Part shown: piece by piece, positions 1 to 6,621 of the stretch
How the letters are laid out: each line of letters opens with the position of its first letter
Position numbering within the stretch: position 1 is the stretch's first letter
From: Actinomycetes bacterium
GTDB taxonomy: Bacteria; Actinomycetota; Acidimicrobiia; Acidimicrobiales; Palsa-688
DNA: 6,639 bases
Assembly (NCBI GenBank): GCA_021821705.1
Contig: JAKACE010000104.1
Span: 1 to 6,639, forward strand
Direction of reading: 5' to 3'
Made by a program: the position numbers and the translations under genes
The notes under the pieces: model-generated
What the model was told of the DNA's origin: nothing
What the model saw: the letters and a program-made list of their open reading frames with translations, nothing else
Database searches by the model: none

Positions 1-1559
1 GGGCAGTGGAAGTAGGTTACCGAGGGGTCGCGCCCGACGTGGTCCTCGGCCATCTCCAGGGCATCGGCCAGCGTCGAGGCGGGCCTGAACCCCATACGCC
101 TGACTGCGCGCCGGTTGCCTCCCACGATTATCGTCGCCCCGGCGTACTCGAGGGCGTGGGCTCCCCAGTACCACATGTAGAGCGGGTGGACACCGTGGTA
201 GGCGTAGCTGGTGCGGTACAGGTGGCGGTACCAGTCGTCGGTTGCGAAACGCTCCTCGTACGTCTTCTCGATCTCGAGGGGGTCGGTGGTGGCGGACAGC
301 ACCTCTTCGAAGAAGTCGATGTACGAGGGGTGGTGCACCGGGTGGAAGGCCCAGGGCGTCGGGTGGGAGACGATTATCACACCGCCTGGGCGTACAAGTG
401 GCTTGCCGATGTACATGTTGAACCAGTAGCCGAGGCTCATGCACATGACCAGCAGCGGGTTCATAATCGAGTTGACGTTGTAGGGCCCGATGTGGGGGAG
501 CCCGAACACGACCACGTCGCTCTGGCCCTCGACGTCGACGACCTGCTGGCGGTGGAGGTTGGCGATCGTCCGGGTGTGGACCGCCTCCACTTCGCCCGCC
601 TGCACGCTCGTCATCTGGTGCGGCGCCTTTATCGAATGGAAGATGTTGCGCCGCGCCGTGGGGCTCAGAAGCGACAGGCCCTGGCTGCTGGCGAGATAGG
701 AGGCCCGGTCGCGCACCCCCCATTCCCACTCCCGCTTCTGCAGGAAGGCCATGTTGGAGGGGAAGGCGTCGTTGTTGAGCGTCGTCTCGATCTGGAACAC
801 CTTCACGTGCTGGCCGAGCAGGCGACCTATGCGCCAGGCCGACGAATGCAGCTCGGAGTGCGGCCTGTCCATCAACGACCGGCTGTGCTGCAGGGTACGG
901 ACGTTGTGGTGGTGGCGGACGCTCTTGTAGCTCATCAGGCCGGTGGAGGTGGACTTGTGCCCGCCGTCCATGGCCACCAGGTTGATGTTGACGTAGACGA
1001 GCAGGTCGGACTCGGCCACCCGGCGGTTGACCTCGACGTCCTCGCCGTGGTCGGTCTTGCCTATGTAGGTCAGGCCTTCGGGGTCCTCGGCGTCGTGCTG
1101 CAGTAGCCGCCCGGCCGGCGAGAAGGCGTCGAAGATCCGGTCGCCGAGCGCATGGCGCAGCTCAGCGTCGGTCATGCGCCGGTGCAACCCGAGGGCGGCG
1201 ATCAGCACCACGTCGTCCACCCCGGCCGCGGCGGCCAGGTCCAGCACTGCTTCGATGACCCTCTGGCGGTTGTCGGGCCGGCGCATCGGTGGCAGAGGCA
1301 GCGACAGGTCGTCGAAGGCGATCGTGAGCCGCATCCCGGCGGAGAGCAGCTCGGGCAGGGGGGCGCTGTCGCCCAGGGGCTCCAGCAGGGCCCGCCTTAT
1401 GGTCTCGTCGGGATCTGCAAGTGGGGCCAGCGGCTCGGGGGCGTAGACCACCCGGCTGCGGTCGGCGGGCAGCCGTTCCAGGCGGTAGCCCTCGCCGTGC
1501 CAGATGAGCACAGGCGGGGTAGAGCGGTCCACATCCAGTACGAACCCGGGTCGGGGCAT
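1..1559 (-). CDS. LarA-like nickel-pincer racemase/epimerase family protein, divergent active site (partial, C-terminus off window)
   Basis: Reading the minus strand from an ATG at 1559 gives 519 codons without a stop up to the window edge, so the C-terminus is missing. The protein resembles the lactate racemase (LarA, DUF2088) family, whose members interconvert 2-hydroxyacid stereoisomers with a nickel-pincer nucleotide held on a lysine. Matching landmarks are FDDLSLPLP at 82-90 (LarA SDHTRPVP region), ALGLHRRMT at 122-130 (LarA H108 motif), QHDAED at 154-159, and GGHKS at 199-203 followed by SYKS and H218. K202 and H218 have exactly the spacing of LarA K184 and H200, the cofactor lysine and a nickel ligand. 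Positions matching R75, H174 and K298 do not hold those residues (Leu88, Asn/Ile near 191-193, no Lys near 363-370). At more than 519 residues it is longer than the roughly 424-residue L. plantarum LarA. It follows the dehydrogenase stop by three bases, with AGG six bases before ATG. Family membership is fairly sure; lactate racemase activity is doubtful. Confidence 0.85.
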   Translation of the reverse strand, partial: MPRPGFVLDVDRSTPPVLIWHGEGYRLERLPADRSRVVYAPEPLAPLADPDETIRRALLEPLGDSAPLPELLSAGMRLTIAFDDLSLPLPPMRRPDNRQRVIEAVLDLAAAAGVDDVVLIAALGLHRRMTDAELRHALGDRIFDAFSPAGRLLQHDAEDPEGLTYIGKTDHGEDVEVNRRVAESDLLVYVNINLVAMDGGHKSTSTGLMSYKSVRHHHNVRTLQHSRSLMDRPHSELHSSAWRIGRLLGQHVKVFQIETTLNNDAFPSNMAFLQKREWEWGVRDRASYLASSQGLSLLSPTARRNIFHSIKAPHQMTSVQAGEVEAVHTRTIANLHRQQVVDVEGQSDVVVFGLPHIGPYNVNSIMNPLLVMCMSLGYWFNMYIGKPLVRPGGVIIVSHPTPWAFHPVHHPSYIDFFEEVLSATTDPLEIEKTYEERFATDDWYRHLYRTSYAYHGVHPLYMWYWGAHALEYAGATIIVGGNRRAVRRMGFRPASTLADALEMAEDHVGRDPSVTYFHC

Positions 1560-1562
1560 TTA

Positions 1563-2783
1563 CTACCTGTCTTTCGCCTGTATCGAAGTCTTCTTTTCGC
1601 CCCGCAAGTCGAAGGCGATCTTCACGGCGCCGCGCCGCCCGGCTTCGGCGGCGTGGGCTATGGCGTCGGCCGAGCGGTCCAGGTGGTACGTGGCCGACAG
1701 CAGCTGTTCGAAGTGAAGCTCCGCTGCCAGCTGCATGGCGAGGTCGAAGCTGTGCCGGCCGCCCGCCAGGGCTTCAGGGCCGTAGGTGTAGGAGCCGACC
1801 AGGGAGATCTCCCGCTGCCACAGTGGCGTGAGGTCCACATGCAGGGGCCCAGGCATGCCGGCCAGCACGAGTGCCCCCCCGGGCGCCGTCACGGCCAGCG
1901 CGTCGGCCAGGGATGCGGCGCTGCCTACGCAGTCGAACACGAGGGGCGCCCCGGCCGAGAGCTGGCCGTTATCGCGCACCCACCCGCCCGTGCTGCGCCG
2001 GACCGCCCGGCGGGCCTCGTCCGGTTCGACGACGGAGGTGGCACCGAACTGGCGGGCCAGTCGCCGCTGGTGCGGGTGCTTGGCGACGGCGATGACCTGC
2101 CCCAGTCCGTCCCGCAGGCGGGCCAGTGCGGCGATGGTGCAAAGACCGAGGGTGCCGGCACCGATGACGACGGCCGCCACCTCGTCTCCGGCCGCCTGAA
2201 CGGCCGGCACGGCCACGGGCGTGAGGGCGGCGTGCACGGCGCAGGCTGCCGGCTCGACCAGTACGGCCGCCTCGTCCGCCATAGCCTCGGGCACCTCGTG
2301 GAGCTGGGACTCGTGGGCCACCAGCGCCAGCGACCAGCCGCCGCCGGTGTCCTCGCAGTACCCGGTCTGGAGCCCCGGCCCGACGTGGCCTCCGGTGATG
2401 TTCTCGCAGTGGCGCCGCCGCCCCTGGGCGCAGGCAGCGCAGGGTGGGACGACCCCGCGGGCCTCGCAGCCGAGGACGGGTTCGACGACGACCCGACGCC
2501 CGTCGTCGGTGTCGGCCACGACCTCGTGACCGGGGACGAAGGGGAAGCTGACTATCGGCTCGAACCAGCGCGACGACCGCCCGTCGACGGTGGCCAGGTC
2601 GCTGCCGCAGATGCCGCTCAAGCGCGGGAACAGCAGGTGCCAGCCGGGCCCGGGCAGCTCGGGCAAGTCGATGTCGGCCAGGGCCAGCGGTCCGTAGCGC
2701 CCTCCCGCTCCCGGGCGCCAGCCCGATGCCATCCGTGCCGCGGCGAAACGGGCCAGGCTCCGTTCGACCTGCAGCGCCTTCAT
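1563..2783 (-). CDS. Zinc-dependent medium-chain alcohol/polyol dehydrogenase
   Basis: A 406-aa protein of the zinc-containing medium-chain dehydrogenase superfamily, which oxidises alcohols or polyols (or reduces the carbonyls) with NAD(P) in the cytoplasm. The catalytic-zinc motif GICGSD puts Cys59 in place, followed by PGHE (H86, E87) and LVEP (E177). A structural-zinc type cluster is at C106, C115, C118 and C126; the first cysteine lies nine residues before the second instead of the usual three. The Rossmann motif GAGTLG is at 208-213. The end of the second strand (AVAKHPHQRR, 232-241) has no acidic residue, so NADP is possible; this is a weak inference. The ATG at 2783 is chosen because it overlaps the upstream stop as ATGA and has AAGGGA just before it, although the frame stays open further upstream inside the neighbour. 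The last dozen residues (GEKKTSIQAKDR) come from less GC-rich DNA. The substrate cannot be named from sequence; threonine, glucose and sorbitol dehydrogenases are all relatives. Confidence 0.9.
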   Translation of the reverse strand: MKALQVERSLARFAAARMASGWRPGAGGRYGPLALADIDLPELPGPGWHLLFPRLSGICGSDLATVDGRSSRWFEPIVSFPFVPGHEVVADTDDGRRVVVEPVLGCEARGVVPPCAACAQGRRRHCENITGGHVGPGLQTGYCEDTGGGWSLALVAHESQLHEVPEAMADEAAVLVEPAACAVHAALTPVAVPAVQAAGDEVAAVVIGAGTLGLCTIAALARLRDGLGQVIAVAKHPHQRRLARQFGATSVVEPDEARRAVRRSTGGWVRDNGQLSAGAPLVFDCVGSAASLADALAVTAPGGALVLAGMPGPLHVDLTPLWQREISLVGSYTYGPEALAGGRHSFDLAMQLAAELHFEQLLSATYHLDRSADAIAHAAEAGRRGAVKIAFDLRGEKKTSIQAKDR

Positions 2784-5152
2784 ATGTCCCTTAGACGGCT
2801 CGAGGCCGCCTTTGGGTTCAAAACGGGCCCGAAGGGCAGCAGAGGCCGGGCGAAACCGCCCGCCCGGGGCCAGTGCTCGACGTGCCAGCCCCGGCGTCGG
2901 GCGATGGCGGCCAGCTTGGTCTCGGGGTTGACAGCGACGGGGAAGCCGGCCGCCTCCAGCATGGGCAGGTCGCTGGTGGAGTCGGCGTAGGCGACGCACT
3001 CGCTCAGCGACAGCCCGTGCTGGTTGGCGTACTCGGCCATGATCAACGCCCGGGCCTCGCCGGTGGGGGGTGCCTCGTCCAGCTCGCCGGACAGCTCGCC
3101 CGGCCTGTCGCCTGGGCGCATGCGGGCGCACACCACGTCGTCGAACAGGGGCCGGAAGGGCTCGATCACGAAGTCCAGGGCTCCGGTGATGAGCAGGGTC
3201 CGGTGTCCGAGGGCCCGGTGTTGGCGTACGCGGCGGATACCGGCGGGGAACGACTTGGCCAGGAGCAGGTCGCTGGCCAGCTCCCAGGAATCACGGCGCA
3301 GGCGGCCGACGTCGGCCTCCTCGTAGCGGCGGTAGAACCAACGAAGGAAATCCCCGCGGTCGGCCATGTCCAGGGCCAGCATGCGGGGCGCCTCCAGCAG
3401 CGTCCGGGCTGTGAACCGGGCCCGCTCGCCGAGCTCCATGCGCCTGGTCGCCAGCCAGGCGTAGCTGTCGACGACGTTGGTGGCGACCAGGGTGTTCTCC
3501 AGGTCGAACACAGCCAGCTGGCGCTCGGGCGCCAGGACGGCCCGCTTGGCTCGCTCGGCACGGCTGAGGGTTGCTCCGCCGGCGCCGGGGCGCCGTGGGC
3601 CGGCCAGGCGGGCCCGGGCGTGGGCGACCACGGCAGGCAGGTAGATCTCGTGGCAGAAGCGGGGCCAGTCGACCACGGCCGGGTCCATGCAGAACTCGTC
3701 GCGCTCTGCCGGGCTCAGCTCGCCATAGAGGCTGAGGAGGCGGTCGACAGAGAAGACCGCCTCGGTCTCGGTGTAGGCCCCGTACAGCTCTACGTAGCCG
3801 AGCGCCCGCTCGGCCTCGTCGCGGCGTTCCTCCACCCGGGCGGCCACGTCGGCCTTGCTGCCCCGCAAGGGCAGGGCCTGGAGCACGCGTTCGGTGGCCT
3901 TCAGCGCCCTGGTGGCCTGGCGGAGCTGGTTCTGCACGCGGCGCCGGCCGGGGAACGACCATTCCGGGACCTCGATCGGTTGGCCTTTGTCGTCAGCCAG
4001 GGGGTGCTCCGAGAACCACTCGCGTACCAGGTCGACCAGTTGTCCGTAACGCAGCGGGTTACGGGCGCCTGAGGCGGCATGCACGATGTCGGGCCCGCCC
4101 TGCGGGCCGCGGGCCGCGACACCCAGGATGGCGGCCACCACCAGGTCGACCGGGATCACGTCGATGACACCCTCGGGTATGCCCGGGAACTCCTTGAGCA
4201 GGCCCTTGGCGTAGCTGATGATGACCGGGTCGGCCATGCGGAAACCGCGAATCCACCCCGGGTGAGGCTCGGCCAGGGCGGCCTCGATGATCGAGGGCCT
4301 CACGATGCTGACCGGCAGGTCGGCCTGTCCTTCGAGCAGCGCCCACTCGCCGAGGGCCTTGGAGTAGGCGTAGGCGTCGGGCCAGCCGAGCGCCTGGGCC
4401 CGAGCCTTGCCCAGCGCGACCATGCGATCGTCGGCCCACTCCTGGCGCAGCTTCTCGGTCTTCTCGGCCAGCAGCGGCGTGCCAGCCGCTCCCAGCTCGG
4501 CACGCGCTCTGGCCCTCAGGGTGGCCAACTGCTTGGGGTCCCGGCTGGCCGCCTCGGTGTCCGAGCGCGCCCGCCGGGCCGCCTCCACCTCGGCCCGCCA
4601 CGGCACCCGGGTCGAGAAGGGGGTGACCGCCAGGGGTGCCTCGGGGGCAGGCCCCCGCCGGCCACCGGCCACATAGGCGGTCGACACCGCTACGAGGTGT
4701 GGCAGTGCCCCGCCGCCAGCGCCCAGGCCGCGCAGGACATCGGCTACCCGGGAGGGACCGAGCAGGTTGACCTCGACGGCGGCGTCCAGCGGCGAATCGA
4801 AGCTGACCGTGGCGGCAGAGTGGACGACGGTTGAGCAGCCGGCCAGCACGGCCCTGCCGTCGTCGTCGAGCCCGAGCCCGTCGACCGTCACGTCACCGGC
4901 CACCGGGATGACCCGCCTGGCGGCCACCTCGTCGAAGCGCTCACCCAGCTCACGGCGGAGGCGGGCGAAGCAGTCGTTGCGTAGGACGTCTCGCTCGACG
5001 CGGTCCCTGGCGCCCCGGCGGCCAGGCCGCACGACCAGGGCCAGCTCTGTGTCGGGGAGGCAACGCAGGACCCGTTCGGTGAGCGCCGTCCCGAGGAAGC
5101 CGGTGGCGCCCGTTATGGCGATGCGGCGGCCAGCCAGAGCCTCTCGGAGCAT
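2780..5152 (-). CDS. Fatty acyl-CoA reductase-like SDR fused to HAD-IB phosphatase-like domain
   Basis: A 790-aa two-domain protein. Residues 8-380 form an extended SDR of the male-sterility/fatty acyl-CoA reductase type (NAD_binding_4), a family that reduces acyl thioesters with NAD(P)H. It shows TGATGFLG at 14-21, VVHSAA at 109-114, VSTAY at 156-160 and the catalytic YxxxK as Y261/K265 (DAYAYSKALGEW), then RPSII and IPVDLVVAAIL. A charged, helix-prone insert (about 185-255) separates the Ser and Tyr motifs. Residues 380-540 are a helical linker. Residues 545-760 form a HAD-IB domain like the phosphoserine phosphatase group: FDLENTL (549-555), LLITGA (653-658) and ADSTSDLPML (723-732). Motif I reads DxE, not DxD, and the usual motif III lysine is Glu699 (GEARAL), so phosphatase activity is uncertain. 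The ATG at 5152 is the only plausible start: an in-frame TAG lies three codons before it (5162-5164). It heads the three-gene unit and overlaps the dehydrogenase by four bases. Substrate unknown. Confidence 0.85.
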   Translation of the reverse strand: MLREALAGRRIAITGATGFLGTALTERVLRCLPDTELALVVRPGRRGARDRVERDVLRNDCFARLRRELGERFDEVAARRVIPVAGDVTVDGLGLDDDGRAVLAGCSTVVHSAATVSFDSPLDAAVEVNLLGPSRVADVLRGLGAGGGALPHLVAVSTAYVAGGRRGPAPEAPLAVTPFSTRVPWRAEVEAARRARSDTEAASRDPKQLATLRARARAELGAAGTPLLAEKTEKLRQEWADDRMVALGKARAQALGWPDAYAYSKALGEWALLEGQADLPVSIVRPSIIEAALAEPHPGWIRGFRMADPVIISYAKGLLKEFPGIPEGVIDVIPVDLVVAAILGVAARGPQGGPDIVHAASGARNPLRYGQLVDLVREWFSEHPLADDKGQPIEVPEWSFPGRRRVQNQLRQATRALKATERVLQALPLRGSKADVAARVEERRDEAERALGYVELYGAYTETEAVFSVDRLLSLYGELSPAERDEFCMDPAVVDWPRFCHEIYLPAVVAHARARLAGPRRPGAGGATLSRAERAKRAVLAPERQLAVFDLENTLVATNVVDSYAWLATRRMELGERARFTARTLLEAPRMLALDMADRGDFLRWFYRRYEEADVGRLRRDSWELASDLLLAKSFPAGIRRVRQHRALGHRTLLITGALDFVIEPFRPLFDDVVCARMRPGDRPGELSGELDEAPPTGEARALIMAEYANQHGLSLSECVAYADSTSDLPMLEAAGFPVAVNPETKLAAIARRRGWHVEHWPRAGGFARPLLPFGPVLNPKAASSRLRDI
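2787..2792 (-). promoter_or_regulatory. Shine-Dalgarno for the dehydrogenase gene
   Basis: AAGGGA on the minus strand lies three bases before the ATG at 2783 and inside the last codons of the reductase-HAD gene. Together with the ATGA overlap it supports 2783 as the dehydrogenase start and suggests translational coupling between the two genes. Confidence 0.65.
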
Positions 5153-5337
5153 CCTTTTTGTCTACCACGCCACCGGCTTGGGGCTCAGGTCCCGGGGCCA
5201 GGAGGCTCTTGGCGCCCCGCTACGCACGCCCGGCCCGGACCCCGTCGGTGAAGCCCGGTGCTTGTCGGTGCGTGGCCGCCCGGTCAGCACCAGCGACCCA
5301 GCTGCACCCCGGTCGCCGGCTGCACCCCGGTCGCCGG
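5153..5337. other. Intergenic region between the two transcription units
   Basis: This 185-bp stretch separates the stop of the membrane-protein gene from the start of the reductase-HAD gene. I find no supportable gene here on either strand. Its left end must carry the promoter of the three-gene unit unless transcription reads through from the right. A TAGACA hexamer sits 7-12 bases before the ATG, but it lacks the final T of an actinobacterial TANNNT -10 box and no good -35 box is visible. Its right end holds an 18-bp tandem duplication and one arm of a hairpin. Confidence 0.6.
5301..5336. repeat. Perfect 18-bp tandem duplication
   Basis: Two adjacent identical copies of GCTGCACCCCGGTCGCCG (5301-5318 and 5319-5336) lie immediately downstream of the membrane-protein stop codon. 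The unit is exactly six codons long. Read on the minus strand in frame with that gene, each copy would encode a PATGVQ-type hexapeptide. Each copy also contains the GGTCGCCG arm that can pair with 5346-5353. Confidence 0.9.
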
Positions 5338-5353
5338 CTACTTGTCGGCGACC
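5329..5353 (-). terminator. Hairpin across the membrane-protein stop codon (possible terminator)
   Basis: GGTCGCCG (5329-5336) and CGGCGACC (5346-5353) are perfect inverted repeats of eight bases around a nine-base loop that contains the TAG stop. The stem is very GC-rich. No T-tract follows it in the direction of transcription, so it is not a textbook intrinsic terminator; actinobacterial terminators often lack one. The second repeat copy at 5311-5318 supplies an alternative pairing arm. It could act as a terminator, a 3'-end stabiliser or have no role. Confidence 0.4.
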
Positions 5354-6021
5354 TTGGCCTTTGGCGGCGTGTACCGCCTGCTAGGCGGGGGCAGCGGACG
5401 CCCCGAGGGGGTAGTCGGTACCGGCTCCTGCTTGCGCCGGCCGCGGCTGGTCCTGGCCGGGGCGCGCTCTCCGGCCCGGCTGCGGGCAGGGGGTGCTGCG
5501 GCCGCCGCCGGACGGTGCTTTGACATGTACGCCTTCTGCTCTTTGTTCATCCTGAAGATGAGCATCCAGAGCACGTACCCTGCCGGCACCACGAAGATCG
5601 CCCACTGGTAGCCGCCCACCGTCTTGGGCAGGGGAGTGCCGATCCCCAGCGCCGCTCCCAGCATGAACGCGATGCCGGTGACCATCCGCCGCTTCCAGTA
5701 GATGCTGACGGCGCCGGCTATGGCGATCACGAGGAGCACGACGGCTGCGGCCGGGTGCTGGACGGTGGCGGTATAGCTGACCGTCTTGTGGTTGACGGTC
5801 TTGGTCAGGGTCTCGATGTCGGTGCTCAGGTAGGAGTAGACGGCCACGGCGGCCAGGAAGATGCTGACGTAGAGGCCCCGCACGGGCTCCGGCTTCTGCA
5901 TGCCCCGCACCGCGGCGCGGGCTTCGCGCATGAAGGCCATACGCTGCTGGCTGGCCTCCGCCCGCTGGCGCTTCTGCTCGGGCGTCACGGCCTGCTTGGG
6001 CGTGCGCCGCAGCAGGGGCAT
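5338..6021 (-). CDS. Small multi-pass membrane protein with basic tails, function unknown
   Basis: A 227-aa protein of no family I recognise. A basic, Gln/Arg-rich N-terminus (1-48) is followed by four probable membrane segments at about 49-66, 91-109, 112-130 and 138-157. The Lys-Arg-Arg turn at 110-112 and the basic ends place both termini in the cytoplasm by the positive-inside rule, with residues 67-90 as the main outside loop. The C-terminal tail (158-227) is rich in Ala, Pro, Arg and Lys and looks disordered. The ATG at 6021 shares its A with the TGA of the upstream gene (TGATG) and no clear ribosome binding site precedes it, so translation probably depends on reinitiation. The reading frame stays open for 17 codons after the TAG, through the tandem duplication. 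The tail could bind a nucleic acid or the acidic partner encoded next door; that is speculation. Confidence 0.8.
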   Translation of the reverse strand: MPLLRRTPKQAVTPEQKRQRAEASQQRMAFMREARAAVRGMQKPEPVRGLYVSIFLAAVAVYSYLSTDIETLTKTVNHKTVSYTATVQHPAAAVVLLVIAIAGAVSIYWKRRMVTGIAFMLGAALGIGTPLPKTVGGYQWAIFVVPAGYVLWMLIFRMNKEQKAYMSKHRPAAAAAPPARSRAGERAPARTSRGRRKQEPVPTTPSGRPLPPPSRRYTPPKAKVADK

Positions 6022-6608
6022 CAGTTGCCAGTCTGGCCAGGCCCGCTCTCGCTGCCTGACTGGGGTGGGTCGTCGTCGGTGGCCTGTGGAGCCATGGGCA
6101 CCTGCTTGGCCGGCTTGCCGAGTAGCCAGGAGCGGACGGTGATCGAGCTCTGCCTGGGCCCGAGCTGGGCGAGCTCGGCCTCAACGGGCAGGTCCTCGGG
6201 CGGCTCACCGGAGGTCTCCATGACGATGGCGGGCTGGTTGCGCTCGGGCTCGAAGACCTGCTGGAGGCCCATAGCGAAGGCGGTCAGCACCGTGCCTGTG
6301 GCGCTACGCATCCGCCAGCGCTCGGCGCCGTCCGGCAGCCCGGTGTGGCGCGGAGCCTCTTTCTCCAGTAGCTCGTCCGTGCCCTCGGGGGCGGCCCGCC
6401 TGACATGGCGGCGACCCTGTTCGTCCACCGTCTCGGTCGGCCCGGCCTCGTCGTCGTAATCGAGCTCGTCGTCTGGGAGCTCGTCCTCGGCCCAGGCACC
6501 CGAGGTGGCCAGGTCGTCTTGGTCGGCTGATGCCTTCGGGCCCTCGCCGGCGGGCGTCGTCCCTGCTGGCGGGGCTCCTATCGGTACTTCGGGGTCGGGC
6601 TGGGCCAC
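6021..6608 (-). CDS. Acidic hypothetical protein with GTG start
   Basis: A 195-aa protein I do not recognise. Residues 1-65 are Pro/Ala-rich and then strongly acidic (AEDELPDDELDYDDEAG at 40-56), probably disordered. A more ordered core spans about 67-165 (RRHVRRAAPEGTDELLEKEAP through TVRSWLLGK), including a short hydrophobic helix at 103-117 that is too short for a membrane span. The tail is Asp/Gly/Ser-rich. No signal peptide or catalytic motif is visible, so a soluble cytoplasmic protein is likely. The GTG at 6608 is directly preceded by an in-frame TAG (6609-6611), and no other good start exists before Met100, so the start is fixed. It lacks a properly spaced Shine-Dalgarno and may be leaderless. 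It is coupled to the membrane protein by a one-base overlap, which suggests they act together. Confidence 0.75.
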   Translation of the reverse strand: MAQPDPEVPIGAPPAGTTPAGEGPKASADQDDLATSGAWAEDELPDDELDYDDEAGPTETVDEQGRRHVRRAAPEGTDELLEKEAPRHTGLPDGAERWRMRSATGTVLTAFAMGLQQVFEPERNQPAIVMETSGEPPEDLPVEAELAQLGPRQSSITVRSWLLGKPAKQVPMAPQATDDDPPQSGSESGPGQTGN

Positions 6609-6614
6609 CTATCC

Positions 6615-6620
6615 AACGTA
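6615..6620 (-). promoter_or_regulatory. Candidate -10 box for a leaderless transcript
   Basis: On the minus strand TACGTT occupies positions -12 to -7 relative to the GTG at 6608. It matches the actinobacterial TANNNT -10 consensus at the distance expected if transcription begins at the start codon. The -35 region lies at or beyond the window edge and cannot be judged. The hexamer is short, so chance occurrence is possible. Confidence 0.4.
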
Positions 6621-6621
6621 G

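Noticed and set aside
6..1106. A 366-codon open frame on the plus strand.
   Set aside because: It is antisense to the LarA-like gene, which has clear family motifs across the same region. The plus-strand product is Val/Gly/His-rich with no recognisable fold.
1152..2990. A 612-codon open frame on the plus strand.
   Set aside because: It lies antisense to the dehydrogenase and neighbouring genes, has low-complexity Gly/Gln/His/Arg composition and no domain. Long antisense frames are expected in GC-rich coding DNA.
2784..3131. A longer N-terminus for the dehydrogenase, starting at 3131.
   Set aside because: The extra 116 residues are Arg/Pro/Ala-rich shadow sequence of the HAD domain. The ATG at 2783 has a good Shine-Dalgarno, overlaps the upstream stop and gives the normal family length.
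2873..4072. A 399-codon open frame on the plus strand.
   Set aside because: It is antisense to the HAD domain and linker of the fusion gene, whose motifs fix the coding strand. No ribosome binding site or domain is seen.
4950..5168. A 72-codon minus-strand frame starting with GTG at 5168, just upstream of the reductase-HAD start.
   Set aside because: It overlaps the reductase N-terminus in another frame, and its product loses any sensible composition after a few residues. It is better explained as a shadow.
5257..5291. A weak inverted repeat GGTGCT/AGCACC in the intergenic region.
   Set aside because: Six-base arms with a loop of more than 20 bases are expected by chance in sequence of this composition.
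5158..5523. Plus-strand open frames crossing the intergenic region (5158-5523, 5258-5611, 4767-5384).
   Set aside because: They run into minus-strand genes with convincing membrane or enzyme features, and their products are Arg/Pro/Ala-rich without motifs or a start signal.
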